Shown here: piece after piece, positions 17,069-25,916 of the stretch
Numbering within the stretch: the stretch's first letter is position 1
How the letters are laid out: every line of letters starts with the position of its first letter
Assembly: GCA_963771305.1 (NCBI GenBank)
Contig: CAVYTS010000025.1
Coordinates: 423,615-487,614 of the forward strand
Origin: CAJCIT01 sp963771305
GTDB taxonomy: Bacteria > Acidobacteriota > Terriglobia > Bryobacterales > Bryobacteraceae
Reading direction: 5' to 3'
Length of the DNA stretch: 64,000 bases
The notes under the pieces: generated by a model
Seen by the model: the letters and a program-made list of their open reading frames with translations, nothing else
Told to the model about the DNA's origin: nothing
Database searches by the model: none
Position numbers and translations under genes: made by a program

Positions 17069-19162
17069 ATGAAGGTCTTTGAGAGTTCCGACATTCGGAA
17101 CGTTGCTTTAATCGGGCACGGTCATGCGGGTAAAACGTCGCTGGCGTCGGCCCTCCTGTTCACGGCCGGCGCGACCGACCGCCAGACGAAAGTCGATGAG
17201 GGGAACGCCGTCACCGATTTCGACGAAGAGGAGATCTACCGCAAGCTCAGCATCACCACATCGGTTGCTGCCTTCCCGTGGCAGAAGGGCAAAATCAACC
17301 TTCTCGATACACCCGGGTACAACATCTTCCTGCATGATGCGCGCGACAGCTTACTCGCCGCAGATGCCGCTGTCGTCCTTTTGGACGGTATCGCCGGCGT
17401 AGAAGTCTCAACCGAGAAAGTGTGGAAGTACGCCGAGGAGCTGAACCGCCCTTGCGTGTTCTTCGTTAATAGGCTCGACCGTGACCGCGCCGATTTCGAC
17501 CGCGCTGTCAACACCGTGCATGAAACATTTGGACGCGGCGCCGTACCCATTCATATCCCCCTTGGCACTGAAAAGAATTTAAACGGCATCATCGATCTCA
17601 TCCGCATGCGTTCCTACTGTTACAAGCTCGGCGGCGATGGCAAGGGCAAGGATGGCGAGATTCCTCCTTCCCATCAGGAACCGGCTGACAAAGCACACGA
17701 AGCCCTGATTGAAATGATCGCCGAGGGCAATGACGAGTTGATGGAAGAGTTCTTTAACACCGGCACGCTACCCGTTGAGCATATTGTGAGCGGGCTACAG
17801 CAGGCCATTCGCGAGCGACGCCTCTTTCCGGTGTTGTGCGGATCCGCCAGCTTGAACATCGGAACCGACCTACTCCTGAACTTCGTAATGGAGGCGTTCC
17901 CTTCGCCGCTTGATGGTGGCACCGCGACCGCCGTTAACAATGGCGCCGAGTCGGAAGTGAAGGTTGCCCCCAAGGAGGCGCCGTCGCTTTTCGTATTCAA
18001 GACGGCCGCGGATCCGTTCGCAGGCCGTCTCAGCTATTTCAAGGTGATGTCCGGCGCCATCAAGGACGACAGCACGCTGGTCAACAAGCGCACCAATGTG
18101 CCGGAACGTCTATCCCACATCGCCGCACCGTTCGGCAAGACCTCCCAACCGGTAACGGAGTTGCGAGCGGGCGACATCGGCGTTGTGGCGAAGCTTAAGG
18201 ACACCCTCACCGGTGACACGCTGTGCGACAAGGCGAGTTGCCAGATCTTCAAAGGACTCACGGCACCGGAGCCCTCTATCGCGTACGCCATCTCCGCAAA
18301 GACCCGCAATGACGAAGACCGCTTGAGCGTGGCGCTTCACAAGATCCTCGAAGAGGACCGCTCTCTGCGCTTCTATCGCGACCCCCAAACCAAGGAATTC
18401 CTCCTCGCCGGTAACGGCCAGCAACACGTCGAAATCGTCGTCAGCCGCCTGAAACGTCGCTATAACGTGGAGGTCGAGTTGCACGCTCCCAAGATCCCCT
18501 ATCGCGAAACCGTTCGCGGCTTCGCGCAGGCGCAAGGTCGTCACAAGAAGCAGACCGGCGGCCACGGCCAGTTCGGCGATTGCTGGATCAAGGTTGAGCC
18601 GTTACCTCGCGGCGAGCAGTTCCAGTTCGTCAACGACATTTTTGGCGGGGCCATCCCGCGCAACTTCGTACCCGCCGTCGAGAAGGGCATTGTGGAAGCA
18701 GCCCAACAAGGCTTTCTAGCCGGCTTCCCTGTCGTCGACTTCAAGGTCACGGTCTATGACGGTTCCTATCACGACGTCGACTCCTCGGAAATGGCGTTTA
18801 AGCTGGCGGGCCGCAAGGCCTTTCGGGCTGCCATGCAAAATGCCAAACCTGGACTGCTCGAGCCTTTTATGAACGTGGAAGTGGAAACTCCCACGGAGTT
18901 CGCGGGAGACTTAATGAGCGACTTCAACAGCCGCCGCGGTCGCATCTCCGGCATGGATATCAAAGGCAACACCCAGTTCATTAAGGCCATTGTCCCGATG
19001 TCGGAAATGCTGAGCTATCAGACCGACCTCACCGCGAAGACCCAGGGCCGCGCATCGTTCCACATGGAGTTTGATCATTACGACTTCGTACCGGCGCTGC
19101 AGGCGGAGAAGATCATCGCCACCGCCAAGTCGCAAATGACCGCTCACGACGAGGACGAGTAG
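17069..19162 (+). CDS. Elongation factor G paralogue (EF-G-like GTPase)
   Basis: A 697-residue translational GTPase with the five-domain length of EF-G. The start at 17069 has a good GGAGG site; an open extension upstream has no ribosome site. The P loop is GHGHAGKTS (16-24), the G3 motif is DTPGY (80-84) where canonical EF-G has DTPGH, and G4 is NRLD (134-137) instead of NKMD. It matches the EF-G-like/EF-G2 group that coexists with standard EF-G in many bacteria. It may act in translocation under special conditions or in recycling. No tufA, rpsG or rpsL is adjacent, which also argues against the main fusA. Confidence 0.88.
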   Translation: MKVFESSDIRNVALIGHGHAGKTSLASALLFTAGATDRQTKVDEGNAVTDFDEEEIYRKLSITTSVAAFPWQKGKINLLDTPGYNIFLHDARDSLLAADAAVVLLDGIAGVEVSTEKVWKYAEELNRPCVFFVNRLDRDRADFDRAVNTVHETFGRGAVPIHIPLGTEKNLNGIIDLIRMRSYCYKLGGDGKGKDGEIPPSHQEPADKAHEALIEMIAEGNDELMEEFFNTGTLPVEHIVSGLQQAIRERRLFPVLCGSASLNIGTDLLLNFVMEAFPSPLDGGTATAVNNGAESEVKVAPKEAPSLFVFKTAADPFAGRLSYFKVMSGAIKDDSTLVNKRTNVPERLSHIAAPFGKTSQPVTELRAGDIGVVAKLKDTLTGDTLCDKASCQIFKGLTAPEPSIAYAISAKTRNDEDRLSVALHKILEEDRSLRFYRDPQTKEFLLAGNGQQHVEIVVSRLKRRYNVEVELHAPKIPYRETVRGFAQAQGRHKKQTGGHGQFGDCWIKVEPLPRGEQFQFVNDIFGGAIPRNFVPAVEKGIVEAAQQGFLAGFPVVDFKVTVYDGSYHDVDSSEMAFKLAGRKAFRAAMQNAKPGLLEPFMNVEVETPTEFAGDLMSDFNSRRGRISGMDIKGNTQFIKAIVPMSEMLSYQTDLTAKTQGRASFHMEFDHYDFVPALQAEKIIATAKSQMTAHDEDE

Positions 19163-19191
19163 CGCCGCGTGTCAGTTGTGTGAAAACTACA

Positions 19192-19220
19192 GCACTGAAC
19201 CGCGCGCGTCAGCGAGCGGA
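19192..19220. repeat. REP-like palindromic repeat, third copy
   Basis: GCACTGAACCGCGCGCGTCA followed by GCGAGCGGA, preceded by a GTGTGAAAACTAC spacer related to the one at 16837-16856. It lies 30 bp after the EF-G-like gene. Confidence 0.75.
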
Positions 19221-19467
19221 TGCCTACCCACGTGGCGCGGGCGTTAGCAAGGCCACCGGCTGAAGCCGGGTTGAAACAATCTGTGACCCCAGTCGGCCAC
19301 AGGCCGGCCTGCTGAGCCGAGATTCATCTCGGCTTTGGTTTCCCGATTCGCCCAGTTCCCTGCCAGCCGACCAAGTGCAGCCGCGAGTACCACATGGTTA
19401 GCCCAACCTTCGCAGTTGGGCCGACGTGAAGGGGGAATGCCCTTTGTTTTCAGCAGGGACACTTCAA
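19221..19467. other. Repeat-rich intergenic DNA before the IS1634-type element
   Basis: No gene is seen. It holds several GC-rich inverted stretches (GGCCACCGGCTGAAGCCGG, GTCGGCCACAGGCCGGC) and the second dispersed hairpin repeat. It looks like a landing area for small repeats. Confidence 0.5.
19315..19334. repeat. Dispersed hairpin repeat, copy 2
   Basis: AGCCGAGA-ttca-TCTCGGCT, preceded by GGCCTGCTG and followed by TTGGTTT. One loop base differs from the copies at 12858 and 37146. Confidence 0.8.
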
Positions 19468-21326
19468 AGGTCTCCACTACATTTTGAGTTGGGGGAAAGA
19501 AGCGGACGAGGCGGCAGCGGTGATGCGCGGAGGCGGTTGCTGCGGTAGGACGAGCTTCAATTGATGGAGGAGAAGCGCCTGCTCGGGGTTGGGCTCGGTG
19601 TAACGCGGCATGATCAACCGGCGGCCATCGGTGGTGGGAAACGACACATCCAGCATCTGAATCGCGGCCAGTTTCTCCAACACCGCTCGGGGCGTCAGCC
19701 CGGGAGCATGCGGCGTGAGCCTGTGCTTCAGCGTCACCGTGAGACAGTAGGCCAAAAAGGCAACCAGGATGTGCGCTTCCACCCGATGTTCCAGTTGATG
19801 GTGGATCGGGCGAATGCCCAGATCGCTCTTCAAACATTTGAAAGCCGCTTCGATTTGCGTCAACTGCATGTAGTGGTCCCACAGCTCCGCGGGATCTCCG
19901 GCCACCAAATTGGTGCGCAGCAGATAGTGGCCATCGCGCAACTCCGCCTCTTTGAGCTTGGCCTTATCGAGTTGAAACGTGAAGGTCTCCCGCGTTACCG
20001 CTTCGCCCGCCTGAGGCAGGGTGATCTTCACGAATCCGAAAGCCCGGCCCACATCCGTTTTGGCGGCGCCCACGCGCATCAGTAACTGATCCCGCTTCGG
20101 GCAACTCCGCCGCATCGCGCGTAGCTTCCGCAGCAACCGGGCCAGTTTCTTGCGCCGAATCGCAATCTCTTTGGCTTGACGCCCTTCGCTTTTTGAAAGT
20201 ACATACAACTCGCCGTCTTGCGCGAACAGTTTCACTTCCACCGACCCGCGCACTTTCCGCCACGGCAACTCCAGCCACTTCTTCTCATACTGCTTCACCT
20301 TCGCCCGCGACGTTCCCACCAGGTAGAACGTTGCTTGCCGCGCGGTCCGCATCTCCGTCAAAAGAGCCTCGGTCGGGATGCCGCGATCCATCAGCCAGAC
20401 CCGCCGCGCCGTCCCATACTGGGTTTCGATTTTGTCCAGAAAACCCCGCAGCGTGGTCTTGTCCGAGGTGTTGCCGTCCATGACTTCATAGGCCAGCGGA
20501 AGTCCGGCAGGCGTCATCACCAGCGCGATGACCACCTGCTTGCAGTCCGGCCGCCCGTCCCGGCTGTATCCATATTGGGCTTTGGGATTTTGCTCGGCTT
20601 CCCCCTCCACGTACGTGCTGGTCAGGTCGTACAGCAGCACATCGAACTGCGCCTCGAACAGATCTTTCCAGCGTTGCTGCAAATGCACAAACAGATCTTG
20701 CTTATGTTCCAGCACTCGATCCAGACAGCGGTACAGCCGGTCTTTTTCCGCCACCGCAAAATCCTGGCCCAGCAAGACGTCCATCGCACTTTGATCGAAC
20801 CACTGCCGGTGTACCCGAAACTCACTGCCCGGATCAATCAGCCGGTTCACCACCAGCAATTCCAGCACCTTCGCCCAGGCTACGCTTCCCCGTCCCTTCG
20901 GCAACTTCTCCGTCCAGAACCCATCCAATTGCAACTGCTGCCACAACTCGCATCCCAACCAGCAGTTGCCATACGGGCGTGCTCGCTCCAACTTCATCTG
21001 GCTGAGCTTTACCTGCACGCTGTCGATCGCGTCCGCCGGTACCAGTCGATCCTCAGCAAACAGACTCAGCGGCGTGAATCGATGTTGCTGCTCATCGAAC
21101 ACCTCCAGCGTCTTGCGCCATCCCGCTTGCTGGCTGTCGTTGATTTCGCCCAGGTACAGCACCTGCCGCTGAGCAACTTTCCCGCCTCTCAGACGCCGGC
21201 TTTCCACCACCGTGTAGTAGCGATGTTCCTTCCCATCCTTGATCCGCTTGTTGCTCCGCAGAAACATGTTCACTGGCAGCATGCCAGATTCCTGCCCCTC
21301 TGCCTAGAGGGTAGGTCTCCACTACA
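19468..21326 (-). mobile_element. IS1634-type insertion sequence (about 1.86 kb)
   Basis: The transposase gene is bounded by an exact 14-bp direct repeat, AGGTCTCCACTACA, at 19468-19481 and 21313-21326. IS1634-family elements are known for direct target repeats of variable length, so these may be target duplications. However, the left copy contains the transposase stop codon, so they may instead be part of the element. I did not find a convincing inverted repeat just inside. Confidence 0.65.
19477..21282 (-). CDS. IS1634-family transposase
   Basis: A 601-residue DDE transposase of the IS4 superfamily, IS1634 group, apparently intact. The three acidic positions fit YDLTSTYVEGE (first D), WLMDRGIPTE (second D) and the late YMQLTQIEAAFKCLKSDL (E, the Y-(2)-R/E-like block). 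The C-terminal HHQLEHRVEAHILVAFLAYCL is characteristic of the family. It has no frameshift or internal stop, so the element could still move. Confidence 0.92.
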   Translation of the reverse strand: MLPVNMFLRSNKRIKDGKEHRYYTVVESRRLRGGKVAQRQVLYLGEINDSQQAGWRKTLEVFDEQQHRFTPLSLFAEDRLVPADAIDSVQVKLSQMKLERARPYGNCWLGCELWQQLQLDGFWTEKLPKGRGSVAWAKVLELLVVNRLIDPGSEFRVHRQWFDQSAMDVLLGQDFAVAEKDRLYRCLDRVLEHKQDLFVHLQQRWKDLFEAQFDVLLYDLTSTYVEGEAEQNPKAQYGYSRDGRPDCKQVVIALVMTPAGLPLAYEVMDGNTSDKTTLRGFLDKIETQYGTARRVWLMDRGIPTEALLTEMRTARQATFYLVGTSRAKVKQYEKKWLELPWRKVRGSVEVKLFAQDGELYVLSKSEGRQAKEIAIRRKKLARLLRKLRAMRRSCPKRDQLLMRVGAAKTDVGRAFGFVKITLPQAGEAVTRETFTFQLDKAKLKEAELRDGHYLLRTNLVAGDPAELWDHYMQLTQIEAAFKCLKSDLGIRPIHHQLEHRVEAHILVAFLAYCLTVTLKHRLTPHAPGLTPRAVLEKLAAIQMLDVSFPTTDGRRLIMPRYTEPNPEQALLLHQLKLVLPQQPPPRITAAASSASFPQLKM

Positions 21327-21575
21327 AGCTCTCTCGGAAATGTTGGATTGACCCGGATGGACTTAGCTCGGCGATCCGCTTGCTCTTACTAGAAAACTCA
21401 TCGCAACTGCGAAGGTTGGGTTAGATTCTGAATGTTTACGGGCCCCGGGACGTGATTGCCGATAGCCCCAACTTTTCGCAAAGCCTACCGAGCCGCGACA
21501 GTAGAGGAGCGGACGCCCGGAATCCCAGCACCTCTCCGCCTCCAGCACCCCCGGTCAGAGGGCGGCTTTCGTCCG
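21327..21575. other. Intergenic region between the IS and the response regulator gene
   Basis: About 250 bases with no coding frame I would support and no recognised RNA. The minus-strand response-regulator gene ends at 21576, so this is its 3' flank. Confidence 0.4.
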
Positions 21576-21968
21576 TCAGTCTGCAGCCGCGCTGAGGGCT
21601 CCCGCGTCCAGCAGGCGCTTCAACTCGCTCCGAAGCGAGGTCAGGCTAACGGGCTTGGTGATGTAAGCCGTAAAACCGGCGGCTAGGGCACGCTCGCGGT
21701 CGCCGTTCATCGCGCTGGCCGTCAGTGCCATCACGGGCGTATCCGAGAATCGCCGATTTTGGCGAAGTCTCTGAAGCGCCTCGAAGCCATTCAGGCGTGG
21801 CATCTGCAGATCCAAAATAATCAGGGCCGGATGGCACTCCTCCGCGCACAGGACCGCATCCAACCCATCCACCGCCTCTGCGACTTCATAACCGTCAGCC
21901 TCGAGAACGGTTCGAATGAGTTCCCGGCTCGCGGCCCGATCGTCCGCGATGAGTACCTTTGTCATCAC
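21576..21968 (-). CDS. Single-domain response regulator (CheY-like)
   Basis: A 130-residue receiver domain with no output domain. The acid pocket is DD after KVLIA, the phospho-accepting Asp is in LIILDLQMPRLNG, and the switch Thr/Ser and Lys are in ALTAS and YITKP. It is 37 bases downstream of the hybrid histidine kinase gene on the same strand and is its likely partner or phosphate sink. Two in-frame Met codons open the gene (MM); either could be used. Confidence 0.92.
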   Translation of the reverse strand: MMTKVLIADDRAASRELIRTVLEADGYEVAEAVDGLDAVLCAEECHPALIILDLQMPRLNGFEALQRLRQNRRFSDTPVMALTASAMNGDRERALAAGFTAYITKPVSLTSLRSELKRLLDAGALSAAAD

Positions 21969-22005
21969 TATTGATTATGAATGACATGGCCCCCGTGGAT
22001 GTCGA

Positions 22006-24378
22006 TCAGGCACGCCCGAGCACGCTATTCAAACGTTGGACCAGTTCTTCCCGCCAGGAGCTGGACTTCAGGAACACGGCCTTGGTCTTCCGCTGCAGCA
22101 GGTCATAGTCCTGCTCGGTCAGGTCCCGCGCAGTGAGGACAACCAGCGGCAGCGGCTCGAGCCGCGAATTCTCCTTGATGCGCAAGATGAGCTCAAAGCC
22201 GCTCATCTCAGGCATCATCAGGTCGATGATGACCAGGTCTACGTTCGTTCGCGCCAACGTCTCGAGTGCTTCGCGCCCGCTCCGGGCCAGGACAGGCACG
22301 TACCCGGCGTGGGAAAGCACCTCCTGGACCAGGCTGAGCGATTCGGGCTCGTCGTCGATGGCAAGGATCCGAGTGACCTCGCCAGGGCTCGGATGCACGT
22401 ATTTTCGAATCGTCTCAAGGAAAACGTCTTTCTTCACGGGCTTCACGAGAAACGCGGCAGCGCCGAGGGACATCGCCGAATCGGCCTCGTCCTGCGACGA
22501 CATCACCACCACCGGTATGTCCGCCGTTTCTGGTGCGGCCAGCACAGTATGCAGCGTGCGCCAGCCCCCTTGCGCAATCGCGACGTCCAGTGCAATCGCC
22601 TCGGGCCTGAGATGCCGGGCCTTCCGCAACAGTTCGGCTGACGTCGCCGCAGTCTCAATGCGGTAGCCCTGTTGGACCAGATACCCTACGAGAAGCTCGC
22701 GGGCCCAAGCTTCAGGCTCCGCCAGCAGGACAAGCGGAGCGTGGTGGACCTCGACGGATGGAGCCCCAACCTTTGGCTCGGTGGGTAGCGTGAACTGAAA
22801 CGAGCTCCCACGGCCCGGCTCGCTCTCCAGCCAGATTCTGCCTCCCTGCCCCGCCACCAGGTGCCGCACGATTGCCAAGCCAAGGCCAGTTCCTTCGCGG
22901 ACGCCCTTGGTTGTCGAGCCCACCTGATAGAAGGAATCGAAGATCGCTTCCTGGTCCTCGGGCGCAATGCCAATCCCGGTGTCGGTCACGGCAAAGTAAA
23001 CCTCGTCGGGCCGCTCTTCTCCCCGCACGGTGATCTTCCCACCCCTCGGCGTAAATTTCACCGCATTGCTGAGCAAGTTCAAGAAAATCTCTTTAAAGCG
23101 AATTCGGTCGGCATACACACCTAACCCTTCTCCGATCTCGACTTCAAGCGGAATCTCCTTCTGCGCCGCTGAAGGACGGATGATCAGCAGCGCCTCCTCC
23201 AGCGCCGGCGCTACCGGAAACACGTCGCAATGCAGTTCGAGCCGGCCCGCTTCAATGCGGCTCAGGTCAAGCACATCGTTGATGAGCTCCAGCAGATGCA
23301 GCGAATCGCGGTGAATGTGGCCGAGAAACCGTTTCTGTTTTTCGTTCAGCGGACCCAGTGTTTCCTCCCCGAGTAGCTCCGAGAAGCCAATGATGGTGTG
23401 TAACGGCGTTCGCAGCTCATGGCTCATGCTGGCCAGAAACTCGCTCTTCAAGCGGTTCGCCTTCTCCACTTCCAGGTTTCTCTGTTCCAGTTGCCGGTTG
23501 GTTTCCGTTAGCTCTCGCGTAAACCGGTCGTGCATGGTCCGGATCTGTTCTTCCGCCCGTTTCCGCTCTGTGACGTCGCGAATGATCGCGGTAACCCGGA
23601 AGCCCTCTTCGGCCTTCACCGGGCTCAAGCTGATCTCTACCGGAAACTCGCTACCATCGCGCCGCAGCGCCTGCAGTTGCAGCCCACTCCCCATGGGACG
23701 CGTTTGCGGGTGTGTCCAATAGCGCGAGCGGTGCAAAACGTGCCGGGCGCGCATTCCCTCAGGAATCAACAATTCGAGGCTAAGCCCCAGCAACTCGCCG
23801 CGCTTGTAACCGAACATCCGCTCAGTCGCAACATTCGACAGAACAATCCGGCCTTCGCTGTCGACTTCGATGATCGAGTCCGGCGCTGCGTCGAGCAACT
23901 CACGGAACCGGTCCTGGGCTCGCTCGCCCGGCCTCTTTCGACCGCTCCCGGCCGCCACAGCGTCAGCAGCAGCGCTGGTTGTGAGCGCAGCGCGGGAGAG
24001 GAACACGATCGTCCCAGCCCGTTCGGCGCCCTCCAGCTTCCAAGGGGAAGTGGAACAGTCGACGCTCACCAGCTGCCCGCCCTTTGCCTGCAACTGGCGG
24101 CGGCCCTGGAGATCGGACCCCGTGTCGCCGCTGCCATCCAACTCCTCCACGGGATGGCCCTTCATCTCCTCGGCGGTCCAGCCCAGCAACCGTTCTGCCG
24201 CAGCGCTCCAAAGCAGGATGCGGTTCGCATCGTCCAGGCCGACAATCGCCAACGGGCTGTTTTTCAACAGCGCCTCAACCATCGCGCCCTGTTCCCTGTT
24301 CATCAGCATCAGTCTACTTGGTGGCAACTCCTCAGCCTTGCCACGGATGTCTGGATGTAGTTGCATGTATCCTTCCAT
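22006..24378 (-). CDS. Hybrid sensor histidine kinase (PAS-PAS-HisKA-HATPase-REC-REC)
   Basis: A 790-residue cytoplasmic-looking kinase without clear membrane segments. Two PAS domains (about residues 30-130 and 150-275) precede a HisKA domain with the phospho-His in SHELRTPLH (near residue 319) and a HATPase with N box NLLSNAVKFT, G1 DTGIGI and G2 GTGLGLAI. Two receiver domains follow: a degenerate-looking one (ALDVAI, VMSSQ, LVKP) and a better one (DDEPES, IIDLMMPEMSG, VLTA, FLKS). It probably relays phosphate to the next gene's response regulator. An alternative start lies four codons in, at 24366. Confidence 0.92.
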   Translation of the reverse strand: MEGYMQLHPDIRGKAEELPPSRLMLMNREQGAMVEALLKNSPLAIVGLDDANRILLWSAAAERLLGWTAEEMKGHPVEELDGSGDTGSDLQGRRQLQAKGGQLVSVDCSTSPWKLEGAERAGTIVFLSRAALTTSAAADAVAAGSGRKRPGERAQDRFRELLDAAPDSIIEVDSEGRIVLSNVATERMFGYKRGELLGLSLELLIPEGMRARHVLHRSRYWTHPQTRPMGSGLQLQALRRDGSEFPVEISLSPVKAEEGFRVTAIIRDVTERKRAEEQIRTMHDRFTRELTETNRQLEQRNLEVEKANRLKSEFLASMSHELRTPLHTIIGFSELLGEETLGPLNEKQKRFLGHIHRDSLHLLELINDVLDLSRIEAGRLELHCDVFPVAPALEEALLIIRPSAAQKEIPLEVEIGEGLGVYADRIRFKEIFLNLLSNAVKFTPRGGKITVRGEERPDEVYFAVTDTGIGIAPEDQEAIFDSFYQVGSTTKGVREGTGLGLAIVRHLVAGQGGRIWLESEPGRGSSFQFTLPTEPKVGAPSVEVHHAPLVLLAEPEAWARELLVGYLVQQGYRIETAATSAELLRKARHLRPEAIALDVAIAQGGWRTLHTVLAAPETADIPVVVMSSQDEADSAMSLGAAAFLVKPVKKDVFLETIRKYVHPSPGEVTRILAIDDEPESLSLVQEVLSHAGYVPVLARSGREALETLARTNVDLVIIDLMMPEMSGFELILRIKENSRLEPLPLVVLTARDLTEQDYDLLQRKTKAVFLKSSSWREELVQRLNSVLGRA

Positions 24379-24536
24379 TGCCTATTGCAAACAGGTGGAT
24401 GACTTTGACTCCCGAAACCGGCGAAAAGCCTCGCGTTGGCGTGAAATGCCTCACCTCATCGCGCCATGTCGCTGCAAAAGGACGCAACCTGAGCAATGGT
24501 CTCGCGCGTGCTCGACCAATAGTGGCCCCAAAAAAC

Positions 24537-24956
24537 ATGGAACATGATCTGGATTGCCTTCGAAACCGGCCTTTGGTCCCGATCCTCATCGCCATCTTAT
24601 TATTGGCGGCCGCTGTGGTTCACGCCCACACACAGGGAGCGATCACAGGCAAGGTCGTCGATCGCGACGGCAATCCAATGCGTAGCGTCGTTGTGACGGC
24701 TGCAGACGCTGTTACAGGTGTCGGAAAGCGCGCTGTCACCGACGCATCCGGAAACTACAATATCGAGCCGCTCTCGCCCGCCCCTTATGTCGTGCGCGCT
24801 GAGGCTGAAAGTTACGGCTGCATTATCGTTCCCGAAGTCATTGTGGACGAAGGACAACGCATTCAGCAGGATTTCCGATTCACCGGCGATGCCGCGCCTG
24901 CGGGATGCGAACCTGTTCCCTCGAAAAAATGCGGAAAGAAAGTACCCAAGTCTTAG
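24537..24956 (+). CDS. Exported carboxypeptidase-regulatory-like protein
   Basis: A 139-residue protein from the ATG at 24537. The N-terminus has a hydrophobic signal core (LVPILIAILLLAAAVVHA). The mature part is one carboxypeptidase-regulatory-like beta sandwich: GAITGKVVDRDGNP, then VTDASGNYNI and YVVRAEAESYG. Such domains open many acidobacterial TonB-dependent receptors and also occur alone as here. Function unknown. The frame is open far upstream, but that part overlaps the kinase gene and looks non-coding. Confidence 0.75.
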   Translation: MEHDLDCLRNRPLVPILIAILLLAAAVVHAHTQGAITGKVVDRDGNPMRSVVVTAADAVTGVGKRAVTDASGNYNIEPLSPAPYVVRAEAESYGCIIVPEVIVDEGQRIQQDFRFTGDAAPAGCEPVPSKKCGKKVPKS

Positions 24957-25016
24957 GCGCGCGACCGGCCGGATGCGCGACTCCACCCAAGTGTGCGCGG
25001 CCGCATCGGCGCAACC

Positions 25017-25916
25017 CTAATTGCCTTTCTTCTTCCTTTTTGGCTCCTTCTCCAGCAGCTTCCTCGCCGCTTCGAGTTCCTTCTTCTTGGCCGCATCCAC
25101 TTTCGGGTAGCGCAGATCGAGCGCTTCGAATGTTTCGTTAATAACTCCCGCCACCACGAGGCTGGTAAACCACTTGTTGTCGGCGGGCACCACGTACCAA
25201 GGAGCATCTGCGGTGGCAGTGTTTCCGATCATGTCCTGATAGGCCGCCATGTACTCGTCCCAGTGCACACGCTCTCTCGCGTCGGCCTCCGAGAACTTCC
25301 AGTTCCGGTTCGGGTCTTCGAGGCGCCGCAGAAACCGCCGCTTCTGCTCTTCTTTCGAGACGTTCAGGAAGAACTTCCGCACCACGATCCCGTTTCTGGT
25401 CAGGTAACTCTCCAGGTTTTTGATATCCTCGAACCGCTGCTGCCAGATTTTCTTCGTCACCAGTTGGGAAGGAATCATCTCCTTCGCCAGCAGTTCGGGG
25501 TGTACCCTGACCACCAGTGTTTCCTCATAGTACGAGCGGTTGAAGATGCCAATGCGGCCGCGTTCGGGCAAGCACTTATTGGTCCGCCAGAGAAAGTCGT
25601 GATCCAGCTCCTCAGCCGACGGGGCCTTGAACGAATAGACCTGGCACCCCTGTGGGTTCACGCCCGACATGACGTGGCGGATCACTCCATCCTTGCCCGC
25701 CGCATCCATCGCCTGAAAGATCAGCAACACGCCCCACCGGCTCTGCGCATACAGCTTCTGCTGCATATCGCTGAGGATGGCGACACCCTGCTTCAACTCG
25801 ACCTGCGCGTCTTCGCTGGCTTCGAACCCGTGTGTGCTTCTCGGATCGTAATCGCTCAGCTTGAACTTCTTGCCGCTCTCGACCCGATAGAGCTTCAGCG
25901 AATTCTTGATTGACAT
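25017..25916 (-). CDS. Polyphosphate kinase 2 family protein
   Basis: A PPK2 of about 299 residues from the ATG at 25916 (an upstream in-frame start would add eight residues). The Walker A-like loop is FQAMDAAGKDG; the lid and Walker B region shows NRSYYEETLVVRVHPE and the substrate block RRLEDPNRNWKFSEAD. It belongs to the class with one PPK2 domain, using polyphosphate to phosphorylate nucleoside di- or monophosphates. Which nucleotide is used cannot be told. It is convergent with the exported protein gene upstream. Confidence 0.92.
   Translation of the reverse strand: MSIKNSLKLYRVESGKKFKLSDYDPRSTHGFEASEDAQVELKQGVAILSDMQQKLYAQSRWGVLLIFQAMDAAGKDGVIRHVMSGVNPQGCQVYSFKAPSAEELDHDFLWRTNKCLPERGRIGIFNRSYYEETLVVRVHPELLAKEMIPSQLVTKKIWQQRFEDIKNLESYLTRNGIVVRKFFLNVSKEEQKRRFLRRLEDPNRNWKFSEADARERVHWDEYMAAYQDMIGNTATADAPWYVVPADNKWFTSLVVAGVINETFEALDLRYPKVDAAKKKELEAARKLLEKEPKRKKKGN

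Noticed and set aside
20218..21351. A 377-codon plus-strand frame
   Set aside because: Antisense shadow of the intact IS1634-type transposase; composition is Arg/Gln/Leu-rich without motifs.
24084..24536. N-terminal extension of the exported carboxypeptidase-regulatory-like protein
   Set aside because: The extra 151 codons run antisense to the kinase gene and lack protein character, while a proper signal peptide starts at 24537.
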